Shown: positions 18,260 through 29,991 of the stretch, piece by piece
Layout of the letters: each line of letters starts with the position of its first letter
Numbering within the stretch: position 1 is the first letter of the stretch
Origin: Shewanella sp. Arc9-LZ
GTDB lineage: Bacteria; Pseudomonadota; Gammaproteobacteria; Enterobacterales; Shewanellaceae
Direction of reading: 5' to 3'
Length of the DNA: 64,000 bases
Assembly: GCF_010092445.1 (NCBI RefSeq)
Contig: NZ_CP048031.1
Location: 1,798,001 to 1,862,000 of the forward strand
The notes under the pieces: model-generated
Told to the model about the DNA's origin: nothing
Seen by the model: only the letters and a program-made list of their open reading frames with translations
The model's database searches: none
Translations under genes and position numbers: made by a program

Positions 18260-19033
18260 TTAATCTGGGGCAATACTGCTATTTTTGTAGGCGTCACGAT
18301 ATTTATCGACCCACATAGCGGTTGCACCACAAATGGCTACCGGCATAACGATAAAGTTTACAATCGGTATCATTGAAAACACTGTCACGGTAGCACCGAA
18401 GCTAAAACTAGATCCTTTAGTATTTTTGAGGGCGAACTTCATATCATCAAAAGGCACTTTATGATTATCAAATGGATAGTCACAATATTGAATTGCCATC
18501 ATCCACGCAGTGAATAAAAACCATAAAATGGGCGCTGCAGTTTGGCCGATAATCGGCAACCAAAATAACACTAAAAACAATAATGCTCGTGGTAAATAGT
18601 ATTTTAGCTTAATCCATTCTCGACCAAAAATTCGCGGCAAATCTTTGATCATATCGACTGAACCGCCGGTGTTTAAGCTTTTTCCGGTGAGATGCTGCTC
18701 GACTTTTTCGGCCAACAAACCATTAAACGGCGCTGCAATCCAGTTCATTACGGAACTGAATAAAAATGACATTACCACTAGCATTGTCAGTACGGCTAAT
18801 GGCCATAATAAAAAATTCAACCAGCTTAGATATTCTGGGAGTTGTCCATCCATCCAGGTAAATAATGCTGTTAATTGTCCTAGTGCAAAATACATCGCTG
18901 AGGCGAATAAGACTAAATTGATCATCAGCGGTATAAAGACAAATGAGCGCAAACCCGGTTGTTTAATTAATTGAAACCCTTGGATAAAATAATTCACACC
19001 ACTTTTCTTGGCGATTATTGAATTGGTAACCAT
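18260..19033 (-). CDS. cysZ: Sulfate transporter CysZ
   Basis: 257-residue inner-membrane protein that imports sulfate for cysteine synthesis. It has four main hydrophobic segments (about 31-50, 72-95, 147-180 and 210-235) and the family pattern: GxNYFIQGFQLI at the N-terminus, AAPFNGLLAEKVE after the second helix, and QYCDYPFDNH. E. coli CysZ is 253 residues. It is divergent from smc with 160 bp between, the arrangement I know from Shewanella genomes. A strong terminator follows. Confidence 0.93.
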   Translation of the reverse strand: MVTNSIIAKKSGVNYFIQGFQLIKQPGLRSFVFIPLMINLVLFASAMYFALGQLTALFTWMDGQLPEYLSWLNFLLWPLAVLTMLVVMSFLFSSVMNWIAAPFNGLLAEKVEQHLTGKSLNTGGSVDMIKDLPRIFGREWIKLKYYLPRALLFLVLFWLPIIGQTAAPILWFLFTAWMMAIQYCDYPFDNHKVPFDDMKFALKNTKGSSFSFGATVTVFSMIPIVNFIVMPVAICGATAMWVDKYRDAYKNSSIAPD

Positions 19034-19193
19034 TGAGACTGCCTATTTTGTGACTTATATTGTTGATTTTGACGAGCCAAGCACAATAAAACAAGTGATA
19101 AACTGTGTCAAAAGGATAAAAATCGTTACAAAAAGCTGCTCAATTGCTAAAGTGAGCTGCTTTTTCCTTTTAATGCGTACCTGAACTGGCAAC

Positions 19194-22100
19194 ATGAGAT
19201 TAAAACAAATAAAACTTGCTGGATTTAAGTCGTTTGTAGACCCAACTAAAATCCCATTTGATAACGCCTTATCAGCGATTATTGGCCCTAACGGCTGCGG
19301 TAAATCCAATGTGATCGATGCCGTGCGCTGGGTGCTGGGCGAAAGTTCAGCAAAGCATTTGCGCGGTGATTCGATGACCGACGTTATTTTTAACGGCTCA
19401 TCGGCACGCAAACCCATTTCTGTTGCGGGTGTCGAACTGGTATTCGAGAACATTCAGGGAAGGCTCACTGGACAATATGCCAGTTATCAAGAAATCTCGG
19501 TAAAGCGACAAGTTAACCGCGACAGTGAATCAAGTTATTTCCTTAATGGTCAAAAATGTCGTCGAAAAGACATAACCGACTTATTCATGGGTACGGGTCT
19601 TGGGCCGCGTAGTTATGCCATTATCGAGCAAGGTACTATTTCACGCTTAATCGAATCTAAACCTCAAGAATTAAGAGTTTTTATTGAAGAAGCTGCAGGC
19701 ATTTCGCGTTATAAAGAACGTCGCCGTGAAACCGAAAACCGTATTCGTCATACCCGTGAAAACCTCGAACGTTTAAACGATATTCGAGTTGAACTCGGTG
19801 CTCAATTAGACAAATTATCGCAACAAGCAAAAGCTGCTCTGCAGTACCGCGAATTAAAAAATAGCGAACGAGAGTTGCATAGCCAACTATTAGTGATGCG
19901 CTATCAGCAATTGTTGCAGCAAACAGACAGACTTGATGCCGAAACGGCCGAAGGTGAGCTTAAATCTGAAGCGTTAGCCAAAACCGCACAACAGGGCGAC
20001 ACCAGTGTTATTCAGCTGAAACAGCAATTGGCTGAGCTCAGTGATGCTGAACATAAGCTGGTAGAGCAATATTACCAAGCCGGTAATACCATGACCAAGC
20101 TTGAGCAACAGCTTGCTCATCAGCAACAGCAAGACTCTCAGTTACAGCAACAAATTCAAGTATTACAACAGCAAATCAAACAAGCTGACGATAATATTGT
20201 CAGCATGACCGATACTCATCAGCAATTAGTTGCGCAATTGGATACTCACCAACCCGCTTATGAACAGGCGAGTATTGTGCTTGAGCAAATCGATGAGCAA
20301 GTTTTTGCTATCGAAGAAGCGTGTGATGATCAGCAGCAACAAGTAACCCAATATGCTGAAACCTTAGCGACTCATAAAATGCAGTTGGCACTGAGCCAAT
20401 CGACGCTCAGCCATCAACAGCAAAGTTTGGTTCAAAACGAACAGTACTTAGCTCAATTACAAACAGAGTTAGCTGTTTTAGCTCAGCAAAACAACCAACA
20501 GCAGTTGCAAAACAGCACGGCAGAATTAGCTAATGTTGAACAACAACTAAATGATAAACAGCTGCAGTACAGTCAACTTGAGCTTTCCTTACTTGAGCAG
20601 CAACAAGCCGTCACTGAAGCGAGTGATGCTTATCAAACCCTTAAGCAAACTGTCACTCGTCATCATTCTCGATTGCAATTTATTGATGAGTTACTGGCCG
20701 ATCATACTCAAGATGATGGCCAACAATTATGGCAAGTTATTGAGGTTGTGCCTGGCTGGGAGAAAGCGGTCGATAAAGTGTTACAAGGCTTAAGTCAATT
20801 ACCTGTTCTAGGGTTGGGGCAAACATCTTCATTGAGCGTTTCTCCGCCTACAGTGGGTTTTGAGCCACAGCATCAAGTGACGTATCCTGCTTTAACAACC
20901 CCAGTTAATTTAACGCCATGGTTACAACATGTTGTGTGGGCGTCCAGTCTCAGTGAAGCAAAGGAGTTATTACCAACATTGCTTCCTGAGCAATATATTG
21001 CCACTCAAGAAGGTTACTTGATAGGCAATGGTTTTGTGCTCAATCATACTCAGGCAGGGCAATCCGCTATTGTACTGAGCCAAGAGCGAACAAGCTTAAG
21101 CCAGCAATTAATAGAACTTGAGCAACAACAGCTATTGTCTCAGCAATCTCTGACATCGTTAACTCAACGGGCTGCGACCACTCAGGTAGAGCTGAATCAA
21201 TGCCAACAGGCTTGTCATCAGTTGCAAATAGAGCAGACAAAACTGCACTCTTTGGTGACGAGTTTAACTCAACAAGCCGTTGAGAAACGCGATAAGCAAC
21301 AGCAATGCAGCCAATCAATCGCCAAGCTTGAACAGCAAATTGGTGATAAACAAATGCATGTCGATGCCCTTGAAGAACAAGTGCTAACGCAAGAAGATGT
21401 ATTGTTGCAAGCAATGAACCAACACGATGTTGCTCAACAAGCTTGGCAAACAAGCCAAGCTAAATTGCGTGAAACCAAAGTTACTCGCACCGATGCTGCA
21501 AATAGCGTTAAACAGCTGCAAGCACAAGTGCAACAACATGCTACCCAGCAAGCATTGAGTGAACAAAAATTAAAGCAACAACATGAAAAACAGACAGAAT
21601 TAGTCAGTCAATTGACTCAGTTACAACAAATGTTGCTCGACAATCAGCAACAACAAGGTCAACATGATTTAAGTCAATTATCAATACAGCTGGCGCAAGC
21701 ACTCGAGCAGCAACAAGCATTACAGCAGCAATTACAGCAAAATCGGTCTCAACAAGCAGAGCTTCAAACCAGTTTAGACCGTTTAGTATTGATGCAAAAA
21801 CAACAGCTTGTAGTGTTACAAGACTTGACTCAAAAGATAAGCACGTTAAAGTTACGTCGTGAGGGCTTAAAAGGGCAAGCTAATGGGCAGCTGCAATTGC
21901 TGCAAGAACAGCAAATTCAGTTACAACAGGTCATTGCCGACATACCGGAACATGCATCTGTTGATGTTTGGTCGCAACAGCTTGAAAAAGTAAAACAGAA
22001 CATTATACGTTTAGGTGCTATCAACCTTGCAGCCATTGAAGAATTTGAATCGCAACGAGAGCGAAAAGCTTATTTAGACAGTCAAGATGACGACCTAAAT

Positions 22101-22628
22101 AAAGGATTAGCGATTTTAGAAGATGCTATCCGTAAGATAGATAAAGAAACCCGAAGCCGTTTTAAAGCCACATTCGAAACGGTAAACCATGATTTAGGGC
22201 TGCTATTTCCTAAAGTTTTTGGTGGGGGAAGAGCTTATTTGGCATTAACCGGTGATGACCTGCTTGAAACGGGTGTTACTATTATGGCGCAACCGCCAGG
22301 TAAGAAGAATAGCACCATACATTTACTTAGTGGTGGAGAAAAAGCGTTAACCGCTTTATCATTAGTCTTTGCCATTTTTAGACTGAATCCAGCACCTTTT
22401 TGTATGCTAGATGAAGTAGATGCACCTTTGGATGACGCCAACGTCGAACGTTTTTGTCGGTTACTGAAAGAAATGTCACAAAGTGTGCAATTTATTTATA
22501 TCAGTCATAATAAAATAACAATGGAAATGGCTGATCAACTTATTGGCGTTACTATGCATGAACCTGGCGTTTCAAGAATAGTCGCAGTGGACATTGAAGC
22601 CGCCGTCGCCATGGCAGACGCGGTATAA
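19194..22628 (+). CDS. smc: Chromosome partition protein SMC
   Basis: 1144-residue ABC-type ATPase of the condensin family that organises and segregates chromosomes in the cytoplasm. The N-terminal Walker A is GPNGCGKS (31-38). Two long, very Gln-rich coiled-coil arms flank a hinge at about 500-635. The C-terminal head has signature LSGGEK (1045-1050) and Walker B LDEVD (about 1072). Kleisin partners (ScpA/B) are not in the window. The abundance of CAA/CAG codons explains the many open frames on the opposite strand. It begins the smc-zipA-ligA cluster; zipA follows after 21 bp. The ATG has only a weak ribosome site. Confidence 0.95.
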   Translation: MRLKQIKLAGFKSFVDPTKIPFDNALSAIIGPNGCGKSNVIDAVRWVLGESSAKHLRGDSMTDVIFNGSSARKPISVAGVELVFENIQGRLTGQYASYQEISVKRQVNRDSESSYFLNGQKCRRKDITDLFMGTGLGPRSYAIIEQGTISRLIESKPQELRVFIEEAAGISRYKERRRETENRIRHTRENLERLNDIRVELGAQLDKLSQQAKAALQYRELKNSERELHSQLLVMRYQQLLQQTDRLDAETAEGELKSEALAKTAQQGDTSVIQLKQQLAELSDAEHKLVEQYYQAGNTMTKLEQQLAHQQQQDSQLQQQIQVLQQQIKQADDNIVSMTDTHQQLVAQLDTHQPAYEQASIVLEQIDEQVFAIEEACDDQQQQVTQYAETLATHKMQLALSQSTLSHQQQSLVQNEQYLAQLQTELAVLAQQNNQQQLQNSTAELANVEQQLNDKQLQYSQLELSLLEQQQAVTEASDAYQTLKQTVTRHHSRLQFIDELLADHTQDDGQQLWQVIEVVPGWEKAVDKVLQGLSQLPVLGLGQTSSLSVSPPTVGFEPQHQVTYPALTTPVNLTPWLQHVVWASSLSEAKELLPTLLPEQYIATQEGYLIGNGFVLNHTQAGQSAIVLSQERTSLSQQLIELEQQQLLSQQSLTSLTQRAATTQVELNQCQQACHQLQIEQTKLHSLVTSLTQQAVEKRDKQQQCSQSIAKLEQQIGDKQMHVDALEEQVLTQEDVLLQAMNQHDVAQQAWQTSQAKLRETKVTRTDAANSVKQLQAQVQQHATQQALSEQKLKQQHEKQTELVSQLTQLQQMLLDNQQQQGQHDLSQLSIQLAQALEQQQALQQQLQQNRSQQAELQTSLDRLVLMQKQQLVVLQDLTQKISTLKLRREGLKGQANGQLQLLQEQQIQLQQVIADIPEHASVDVWSQQLEKVKQNIIRLGAINLAAIEEFESQRERKAYLDSQDDDLNKGLAILEDAIRKIDKETRSRFKATFETVNHDLGLLFPKVFGGGRAYLALTGDDLLETGVTIMAQPPGKKNSTIHLLSGGEKALTALSLVFAIFRLNPAPFCMLDEVDAPLDDANVERFCRLLKEMSQSVQFIYISHNKITMEMADQLIGVTMHEPGVSRIVAVDIEAAVAMADAV

Positions 22629-22649
22629 ATTTGCAAGACAGGGAATCTA

Positions 22650-23714
22650 ATGAAAGATCTACAACTGGTGTTGTTCGTATTAGGCGCGATCGCAATTATT
22701 GCGGTGTTAGTGCACGGTTTTTGGTCGATTCGCAAACAACAACCTAAATCTATGAAACAAAGTCCGATGGCAGGATTTTATAAAGACCAAGCTAAACGTC
22801 GAGACTCTGAAGGTTTTGACGCCGATGGCATTGGCAAAGTGCGTGTACGTAAACCTGGTGAGGTTGAAGATGTAGTCATTAAGCCTGTATTAAAGACCAA
22901 TTTAAGTCAAAAACCACACTCAGGTGCAACTAAGCTCACCGATACTCCTTTACAAGACTCACTGCGTCAGCCTGGTCCGCACCAAACTGAGCCAGAACAT
23001 ATTCAACCTAAAGTAGTAAAGCCTGCGCAACAAAGCTTATTTGTTGAAGACGATGTTAAACCTGCTCCTACGGCAAGTACGTCAATGAATACCCCTAAAA
23101 AGATATTCAATACTTCAACCAGTACAGCCAAATTAGAAAGTTACACAGGTAAACCTGTCGCCGCCAGACCAGAACCCACTAAGCCAACGGTACAAGCCGC
23201 GGTGCCAAAAGTGGATGTTAGCCCTGAAGTAGCGGTTAAAGCTGAAGTAGCGGTTAAATCTGAGGTTATTACCCCTAAAGCAGATGCTCCAGTAAATGAA
23301 CCTTTAGAGCCGACCGATGTATTAGTACTGCACATTGTTGCTAAAGCAGGCGAGCAAATCCAAGGCGCTGAATTATTGCCAAGTTTGTTGTCGCTCAATT
23401 TCAAATTTGGTGATATGGATATTTTTCATCGCCACATCGACAATGCTGGTACTGGCAAAGTGCTATTTTCACTCGCTAACATGTTAAAGCCTGGGATATT
23501 TGACCCGGATAATATGGAACAATTTGTCACCCAAGGTGTGGTGTTGTTTATGACCTTACCTGGCTATGGCGATCCATTGATGAACTTCACCATTATGCTG
23601 AACTCGGCTTATCAAATTGCCGAGGATCTCGGTGCTGAATTATTGGATGGACAACGCCAACCTTGGTCAGATGCAACCAAAAAAGATTATTTACGACGAC
23701 TCAATGCGGCGTAG
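22650..23714 (+). CDS. zipA: Cell division protein ZipA
   Basis: 354 residues; inner-membrane anchor for FtsZ at the division ring. One N-terminal transmembrane helix (about 5-23, VLFVLGAIAIIAVLVHGF) is followed by a Pro/Ala/Lys-rich linker to about 220, including the 6-residue repeat EVAVKA-EVAVKS, then the C-terminal FtsZ-binding domain (DVLVLHIVAK... to LRRLNAA). It is cotranscribed with smc, 21 bp downstream of it, with ribosome site AGGGA. A hairpin separates it from ligA. Confidence 0.95.
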   Translation: MKDLQLVLFVLGAIAIIAVLVHGFWSIRKQQPKSMKQSPMAGFYKDQAKRRDSEGFDADGIGKVRVRKPGEVEDVVIKPVLKTNLSQKPHSGATKLTDTPLQDSLRQPGPHQTEPEHIQPKVVKPAQQSLFVEDDVKPAPTASTSMNTPKKIFNTSTSTAKLESYTGKPVAARPEPTKPTVQAAVPKVDVSPEVAVKAEVAVKSEVITPKADAPVNEPLEPTDVLVLHIVAKAGEQIQGAELLPSLLSLNFKFGDMDIFHRHIDNAGTGKVLFSLANMLKPGIFDPDNMEQFVTQGVVLFMTLPGYGDPLMNFTIMLNSAYQIAEDLGAELLDGQRQPWSDATKKDYLRRLNAA

Positions 23715-23726
23715 GTTGATGTTTTT

Positions 23727-25828
<2,102 letters not shown>

Positions 25829-25882
25829 CATAAAAACTAGTATTGCTTTATTTATGCTGGTGCATGCCGATAAGAGTTTATT

Positions 25883-26404
25883 GTGAATTTTAGTAATATT
25901 ACTTGGTTAGATGATCGTGGTCATATAAAACCGCCATTATTTTTGTATTTGATTTTGGTCTTTTTAGCCCGTGGCTGGTGTATTTTTATTGCATCCTTAA
26001 CCCAGTTTAATGACCGTGCTGGTTTAGTAAGGTTATTTTATCCTGAAAAAAGCGATTTTGTATCGGCGCTAATTGCTGGTGTCGGGGCGATACTGATTTA
26101 TGGACTTATTATTGCCGAGCGTAAACGCAGCTGGCCGATATTAATACCTTTGTTTAGACGTAGTGCTTGGTTTTTGTGGGGATTACTCATTATTGATGGA
26201 CTATTTTTGTTCCAACGTATGATGCACGATGACTATTTGTTTAAAATTGGCTATTCGATTGATGCACTTTTTCTGTTTTGGTCAGTTATTTATGTCTTCA
26301 AATCAAAGCGGCTATATTACTATTTTACCGACTGGACCCCTGATGATAGTACTGTGCAAGTCGAAACCATATCTGATGATGAGATTAAGCCAGATACGAA
26401 ATAA
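25883..26404 (+). CDS. DUF2919 family inner-membrane protein (YfeZ-like)
   Basis: 173 residues with four hydrophobic segments (about 18-40, 60-78, 92-110 and 125-140) and a charged C-terminal tail. The opening LDDRGHIKPPLFLYLILVF is characteristic of the DUF2919 family, to which E. coli YfeZ belongs. Function is unknown. GTG is the start codon. It lies 54 bp after ligA on the same strand and could be in the same transcript; no terminator was seen between them. Confidence 0.8.
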   Translation: MNFSNITWLDDRGHIKPPLFLYLILVFLARGWCIFIASLTQFNDRAGLVRLFYPEKSDFVSALIAGVGAILIYGLIIAERKRSWPILIPLFRRSAWFLWGLLIIDGLFLFQRMMHDDYLFKIGYSIDALFLFWSVIYVFKSKRLYYYFTDWTPDDSTVQVETISDDEIKPDTK

Positions 26405-26560
26405 TGTACGACTTGGTATAAATGCACTATTATTTATTGGTTTCCAAAAACATTAAAATGTATGACTTTGATACACATAGCTCTATTTCAAAAATGTTAG
26501 CGTAGAAATGACATTATCATCTCGGCCATAACTTGGCTAATGTGAAAAAGGATCAGTACT

Positions 26561-27763
26561 TTGGCTAAAACAGAATTAACACAAATACCTGTTTCGCAAA
26601 TGGTTATCGGGTTAACCGTTAAGCTGCCTTTGTCATGGACAAGCCATCCTTTTTTTCGCAGTAAAGTAAAGCTTGAACAACAAGTGCAAATCGAGATGAT
26701 CAAAGGTCTCGATGTGTCATTTGTTTACGTGATTGATGGCCATGATTTGCTGCCTAAAGTTGATGAGCCCGTTGAAATTGAGCCACCAGAAGAGGTTGTT
26801 GAACAAGAAATTGATTATCGACCTTTGGCTAAAAAAAGTATGCGAGTTAGCCAACAGCGCTTTGTAAAATCGGTTAACGATAGTCGAACCGTTTTTGGTA
26901 AAATAGTCAGTGATCCTGAAGGTGCTTATCGTGAAGCGGCCACCTTAGTTGAAGATTTAGTCGATCATTTGTATGAAAGTGAAACCCCTCATTTAACGCT
27001 CGTGGGCAGTGGCGAAACAGATGTTAGTGTTACTCAACATGGTATTTCAGTTGCGGTGATCTCTATGATGATTGCTCACACATTATCACTGTCTAAAAAA
27101 GATGTTCGTGACATTGCATTAGGCAGCTTGTTTCATGACATTGGTAAGTTAAAAGTCCCAGAGGCAATCCGGCGTAAAAAACGTGGTGAGTTAACTGACC
27201 ATGAAATTAACTTTTTAAAAATGCACCCTAACTTTGGCCACGAGATGCTTAACCGCACCGGATTATTTCCTGAAGCCATGTTAGACATAGTGTTGCATCA
27301 TCATGAGTTTATTGATGGTAGCGGTTTTCCTAATAATCTGACCGAAGCTAAAATTTTACCCACCACCCAAATAGTGTCATTAGCTAATGACTATGAAACC
27401 CTGTTACATCAATACCAGACGCCACAAGTTGCACTGGGTATTTTATTTAAAACTCACAGCAGTAAACACAGTGATAATTTAATTTCGGTTTTAGTTAAAA
27501 TATTAGGTATTTATCCTCCAGGCACTATAGTGCGCTTAACCGACGAAAGCATCGCTAAGGTGATGATGACAACTGCCGATGTAAAACAGCCACATGTGTG
27601 GTCATGTAACCTCAGTGGGGGGGAACCTAGTTTTCGTTTTTTAATTAACGAAGATGTTCAAGTTCAAGAAGTGATGAAATTAGACGAATTATCTGAGGGT
27701 GCCATTAAAACATTGCAAGCCAATAGTCCAATTAGTTTTTACTTCAATAACTTCAATCATTAA
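26561..27763 (+). CDS. HD-GYP domain cyclic-di-GMP phosphodiesterase with DUF3391
   Basis: 400 residues. An N-terminal DUF3391 domain (about 5-130) precedes an HD-GYP domain (about 150-340). Metal ligands are visible as His160, His192-Asp193 (LFHDIGK) and His246-248 (LHHHEFIDGSGFP). The GYP triad is present as GFP, a common variant compatible with activity. It should hydrolyse cyclic-di-GMP in the cytoplasm. The start is TTG at 26561, supported by AAAAGGA at 26546-26552. It stands between a DUF2919 gene and a YeeZ-like gene, 27 bp from the latter, so a short operon is likely. Confidence 0.92.
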   Translation: MAKTELTQIPVSQMVIGLTVKLPLSWTSHPFFRSKVKLEQQVQIEMIKGLDVSFVYVIDGHDLLPKVDEPVEIEPPEEVVEQEIDYRPLAKKSMRVSQQRFVKSVNDSRTVFGKIVSDPEGAYREAATLVEDLVDHLYESETPHLTLVGSGETDVSVTQHGISVAVISMMIAHTLSLSKKDVRDIALGSLFHDIGKLKVPEAIRRKKRGELTDHEINFLKMHPNFGHEMLNRTGLFPEAMLDIVLHHHEFIDGSGFPNNLTEAKILPTTQIVSLANDYETLLHQYQTPQVALGILFKTHSSKHSDNLISVLVKILGIYPPGTIVRLTDESIAKVMMTTADVKQPHVWSCNLSGGEPSFRFLINEDVQVQEVMKLDELSEGAIKTLQANSPISFYFNNFNH

Positions 27764-27790
27764 AATTTAACGTCGTAATATCGAGAATAC

Positions 27791-28597
27791 ATGAATACAG
27801 TTACTATTATCGGATGTGGTTGGTTCGGTTTGCCGCTCGCGACACAATTAGTTAAACAAGGTATTAAGGTAAAGGCTTCAAAACGTCACCCTGAGGATTT
27901 AGTCCAATTACAGCAAGCCGGTATTGATGCTTATCAGTTAGATTTGGCCAATGTGACTAACCAAGCAAAAAACTCGTCTTTATTCGATGCAGACGCTATC
28001 GTGATTAACATACCACCGGGACTTAGACGAGGCGAAACTGATTACCTTGGCTATTTAACTCAGTTAATAAACTTGATGGGTGAACGCCAATATCAAAAAA
28101 TTATTTTCATCAGTACGACTGGGGTTTATCCTTCGCTAGATCAAACTGTAACCGAACAAGATGCTGCTGCTTTTAATGATACCAGTGGTACATTATTACA
28201 AGCAGAAGCGATGTTTTCAGCTATGAAAAATAGCTGTGTTGTACGATTTTCAGGCTTGGTTGGACCTAAGCGACATCCCGGACGTTTTTTTGCCGGAAAA
28301 ACGGATGTCAGCGGCGCCAATGTTGCGGTTAATCTGGTGCATTTAGATGACTGTGTTGCTGCTGTTAGCTTAATTCTTTCTCGCAACGATACTTTAGCTA
28401 TTTATAATCTTGCTGCAAACGCTCATCCTACTCGTGGTGAGTTTTATGTTGCTGCCGCTGAACATCTTGGGTTAAGTGCGCCAGAATTTAATCAACAACA
28501 ACAACCCAATAAAACTATCGATGGGCAGTTAATCTGTCATCAGTTAGGGTTTACATATGCGTTTAATAATCCATTCAAAATGCTTGATGCTTGCTAA
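27791..28597 (+). CDS. NAD(P)-binding epimerase/reductase-like protein (YeeZ family)
   Basis: 268 residues, matching E. coli YeeZ in size. It has an N-terminal Rossmann motif (IIGCGWFGLPLA, about 6-17), a STTGVYP segment typical of extended SDR proteins (about 118) and VHLDD further on. The substrate is unknown. It lies 27 bp after the HD-GYP gene on the same strand. Confidence 0.82.
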   Translation: MNTVTIIGCGWFGLPLATQLVKQGIKVKASKRHPEDLVQLQQAGIDAYQLDLANVTNQAKNSSLFDADAIVINIPPGLRRGETDYLGYLTQLINLMGERQYQKIIFISTTGVYPSLDQTVTEQDAAAFNDTSGTLLQAEAMFSAMKNSCVVRFSGLVGPKRHPGRFFAGKTDVSGANVAVNLVHLDDCVAAVSLILSRNDTLAIYNLAANAHPTRGEFYVAAAEHLGLSAPEFNQQQQPNKTIDGQLICHQLGFTYAFNNPFKMLDAC

Positions 28598-28647
28598 ACT
28601 GGCATAGGCTATAATAGCCAGAATATTTTGATTAAAAGGCGATTATT

Positions 28648-28881
28648 GTGACGACTCAAACTCAAGCGTTTGCATTACTTCAAGGTGATGAATTCGTAGA
28701 ACTGTACAAAGTACTCAAAGTACTCGGTCTAGTGAACGGTGGTGGCGAAGCAAAGCATGTCATTACCGAAGGTCAAGTTACCGTCAACGGTGAAGTTGAT
28801 ACTCGTAAACGTAAAAAGTGTGTTGTTGGCGATGTCGTTTCGTTCAATGGCGCTACAATTGAAATTGTTCCTGCACAGTAA
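28648..28881 (+). CDS. S4-domain RNA-binding protein (YbcJ-like)
   Basis: 77 residues made almost entirely of one S4 domain (FVELYKVLKVLGLVNGGGEA, then GQVTVNGEVDTRKRKK). It is like E. coli YbcJ and probably binds structured RNA. The start is GTG. The rraB gene follows after 10 bp, so the two are cotranscribed. Confidence 0.88.
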   Translation: MTTQTQAFALLQGDEFVELYKVLKVLGLVNGGGEAKHVITEGQVTVNGEVDTRKRKKCVVGDVVSFNGATIEIVPAQ

Positions 28882-28891
28882 GGATTGATAA

Positions 28892-29278
28892 ATGCAATTC
28901 CCAGAAGATGATAATGGCCAAATGTTGGCTGCAATGGCAGATGCCGGTATTGACCTTACTCAATCAATAGAAGTAGATTTCTTCTTGGTGTTTGACGATC
29001 AACGTGATGCCGAGTCAGCCTTAGAAGCATTAAGCCAAAAAGACCTCCAAGGTGAGCTTGAGCTTAACTTTGATGAAGAAAGCACCAAGTGGGAAGTGAT
29101 TGTTTGCCTACAAATGGTACCTGAATACGCAACGCTTGTGGCTAAAGAAACTGAGTTAAATAACTTTGCCAAAGAGTTTGACGGTATTTCTGATGGTTGG
29201 GGCGTGATGCAAAACCAAGCCAGCGATAATGAATTTGCAGATGATGACCATGTTCACACTGAGCATTGTAAGCACTAA
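28892..29278 (+). CDS. rraB: Ribonuclease E inhibitor RraB family protein
   Basis: 128 residues, highly acidic. The conserved stretch LNNFAKEFDGISDGWGVM corresponds to the LxxLAEKFDxxYDGWG region of E. coli RraB, and the C-terminus is Asp/His-rich (DDDHVHTEHCKH). RraB binds RNase E and tunes RNA decay. It lies 10 bp after the S4 gene, and a very strong terminator follows. Confidence 0.88.
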   Translation: MQFPEDDNGQMLAAMADAGIDLTQSIEVDFFLVFDDQRDAESALEALSQKDLQGELELNFDEESTKWEVIVCLQMVPEYATLVAKETELNNFAKEFDGISDGWGVMQNQASDNEFADDDHVHTEHCKH

Positions 29279-29331
29279 CATTGCCAGCAACTAACATAGT
29301 CTTCACTATAGATTGAATTATTCAATTGAAC

Positions 29332-29365
29332 AAAAGCCGTTAATGCCCAGCATTAACGGCTTTTT
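29332..29365 (+). terminator. Terminator after rraB
   Basis: AAAAGCCGTTAATGC, loop CCA, GCATTAACGGCTTTT: a perfect 15-bp stem with A and T runs on either side. It probably serves both rraB and the converging lipoprotein gene. Confidence 0.93.
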
Positions 29366-29386
29366 GATTATACAAAGCGACGTGGT

Positions 29387-29590
29387 TTAGTCTTCTTTTA
29401 TCTCATTAATGACTTCTTTGGTTTCATGTCCAATAGCTTTAACGGTATCGCGCGTCCCGTGACCGATAGCGGTGGTCACTTTTTTTGTGGTGTGACCGAT
29501 TTCTTTGCCAGTCTGTTTTAATTCAGCACAGGCGGACAAAGATAGAATAAAGCTAAACGATATCAGTATTACGATGATTTTTTTACACAT
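29387..29590 (-). CDS. Small lipoprotein with 11-residue repeats
   Basis: 67 residues. The signal sequence MCKKIIVILISFSFILSLSAC ends in a lipobox (LSAC), giving a mature lipoprotein of about 47 residues. This consists of three 11-residue units: IGHTTKKVTTA, IGHGTRDTVKA and IGHETKEVINE. An 11-residue period suggests an extended amphipathic helix, rather like Lpp or entericidin-type proteins. Function is unknown. It ends in the shared terminator with rraB. Confidence 0.75.
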   Translation of the reverse strand: MCKKIIVILISFSFILSLSACAELKQTGKEIGHTTKKVTTAIGHGTRDTVKAIGHETKEVINEIKED

Positions 29591-29687
29591 TGTAGTAGCC
29601 TTATCAATAATCTAATATGAGATGTATCATCAGCTTAGCGTCGTTGCTATTTCAGCATAACGGGTTTGATGGTTAAAGGGTGTAATC

Positions 29688-29891
29688 ATGGAGTTAAATG
29701 GCACATTGATTGGCCAAATTATTTTCGTTTTAACCTTAGTTGTGGTGTTCTTCACCTTAAGATTTGCCAAGGGGAAAACCACAAATTTACCCTTGGTGGG
29801 TTTTTACGCTCTTGTGTTAAATCTCATTTTTGCCCCTGCTGGGTGGATATATTGCTGGTACTGGTCAACCAAACCGTTTTTATCCAAATAA
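29688..29891 (+). CDS. Small inner-membrane protein, unknown function
   Basis: 67 residues with two hydrophobic segments (about 7-26 and 37-59) separated by a short basic loop (RFAKGKTTN). The start ATG at 29688 has AAAGGGTG about 8 bp upstream. An overlapping frame starting at 29666 is a shadow. I do not recognise a family; the short, well-formed membrane protein and ribosome site make it likely to be real. Confidence 0.6.
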   Translation: MELNGTLIGQIIFVLTLVVVFFTLRFAKGKTTNLPLVGFYALVLNLIFAPAGWIYCWYWSTKPFLSK

Positions 29892-29991
29892 ATTCAAACT
29901 CAAGAAAAAAACGAACTCAAGAAAATCACAAACAACTAGGATGAGATAATAAACTGTTCGTTCTATTTTAGGTTAACTAATTTATGGAATA

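Noticed and set aside
20551-21566. Several frames on both strands inside smc and, similarly, inside sbcC (33956-36055)
   Set aside because: They are shadows produced by the strongly biased CAA/CAG codons of the Gln-rich coiled coils.
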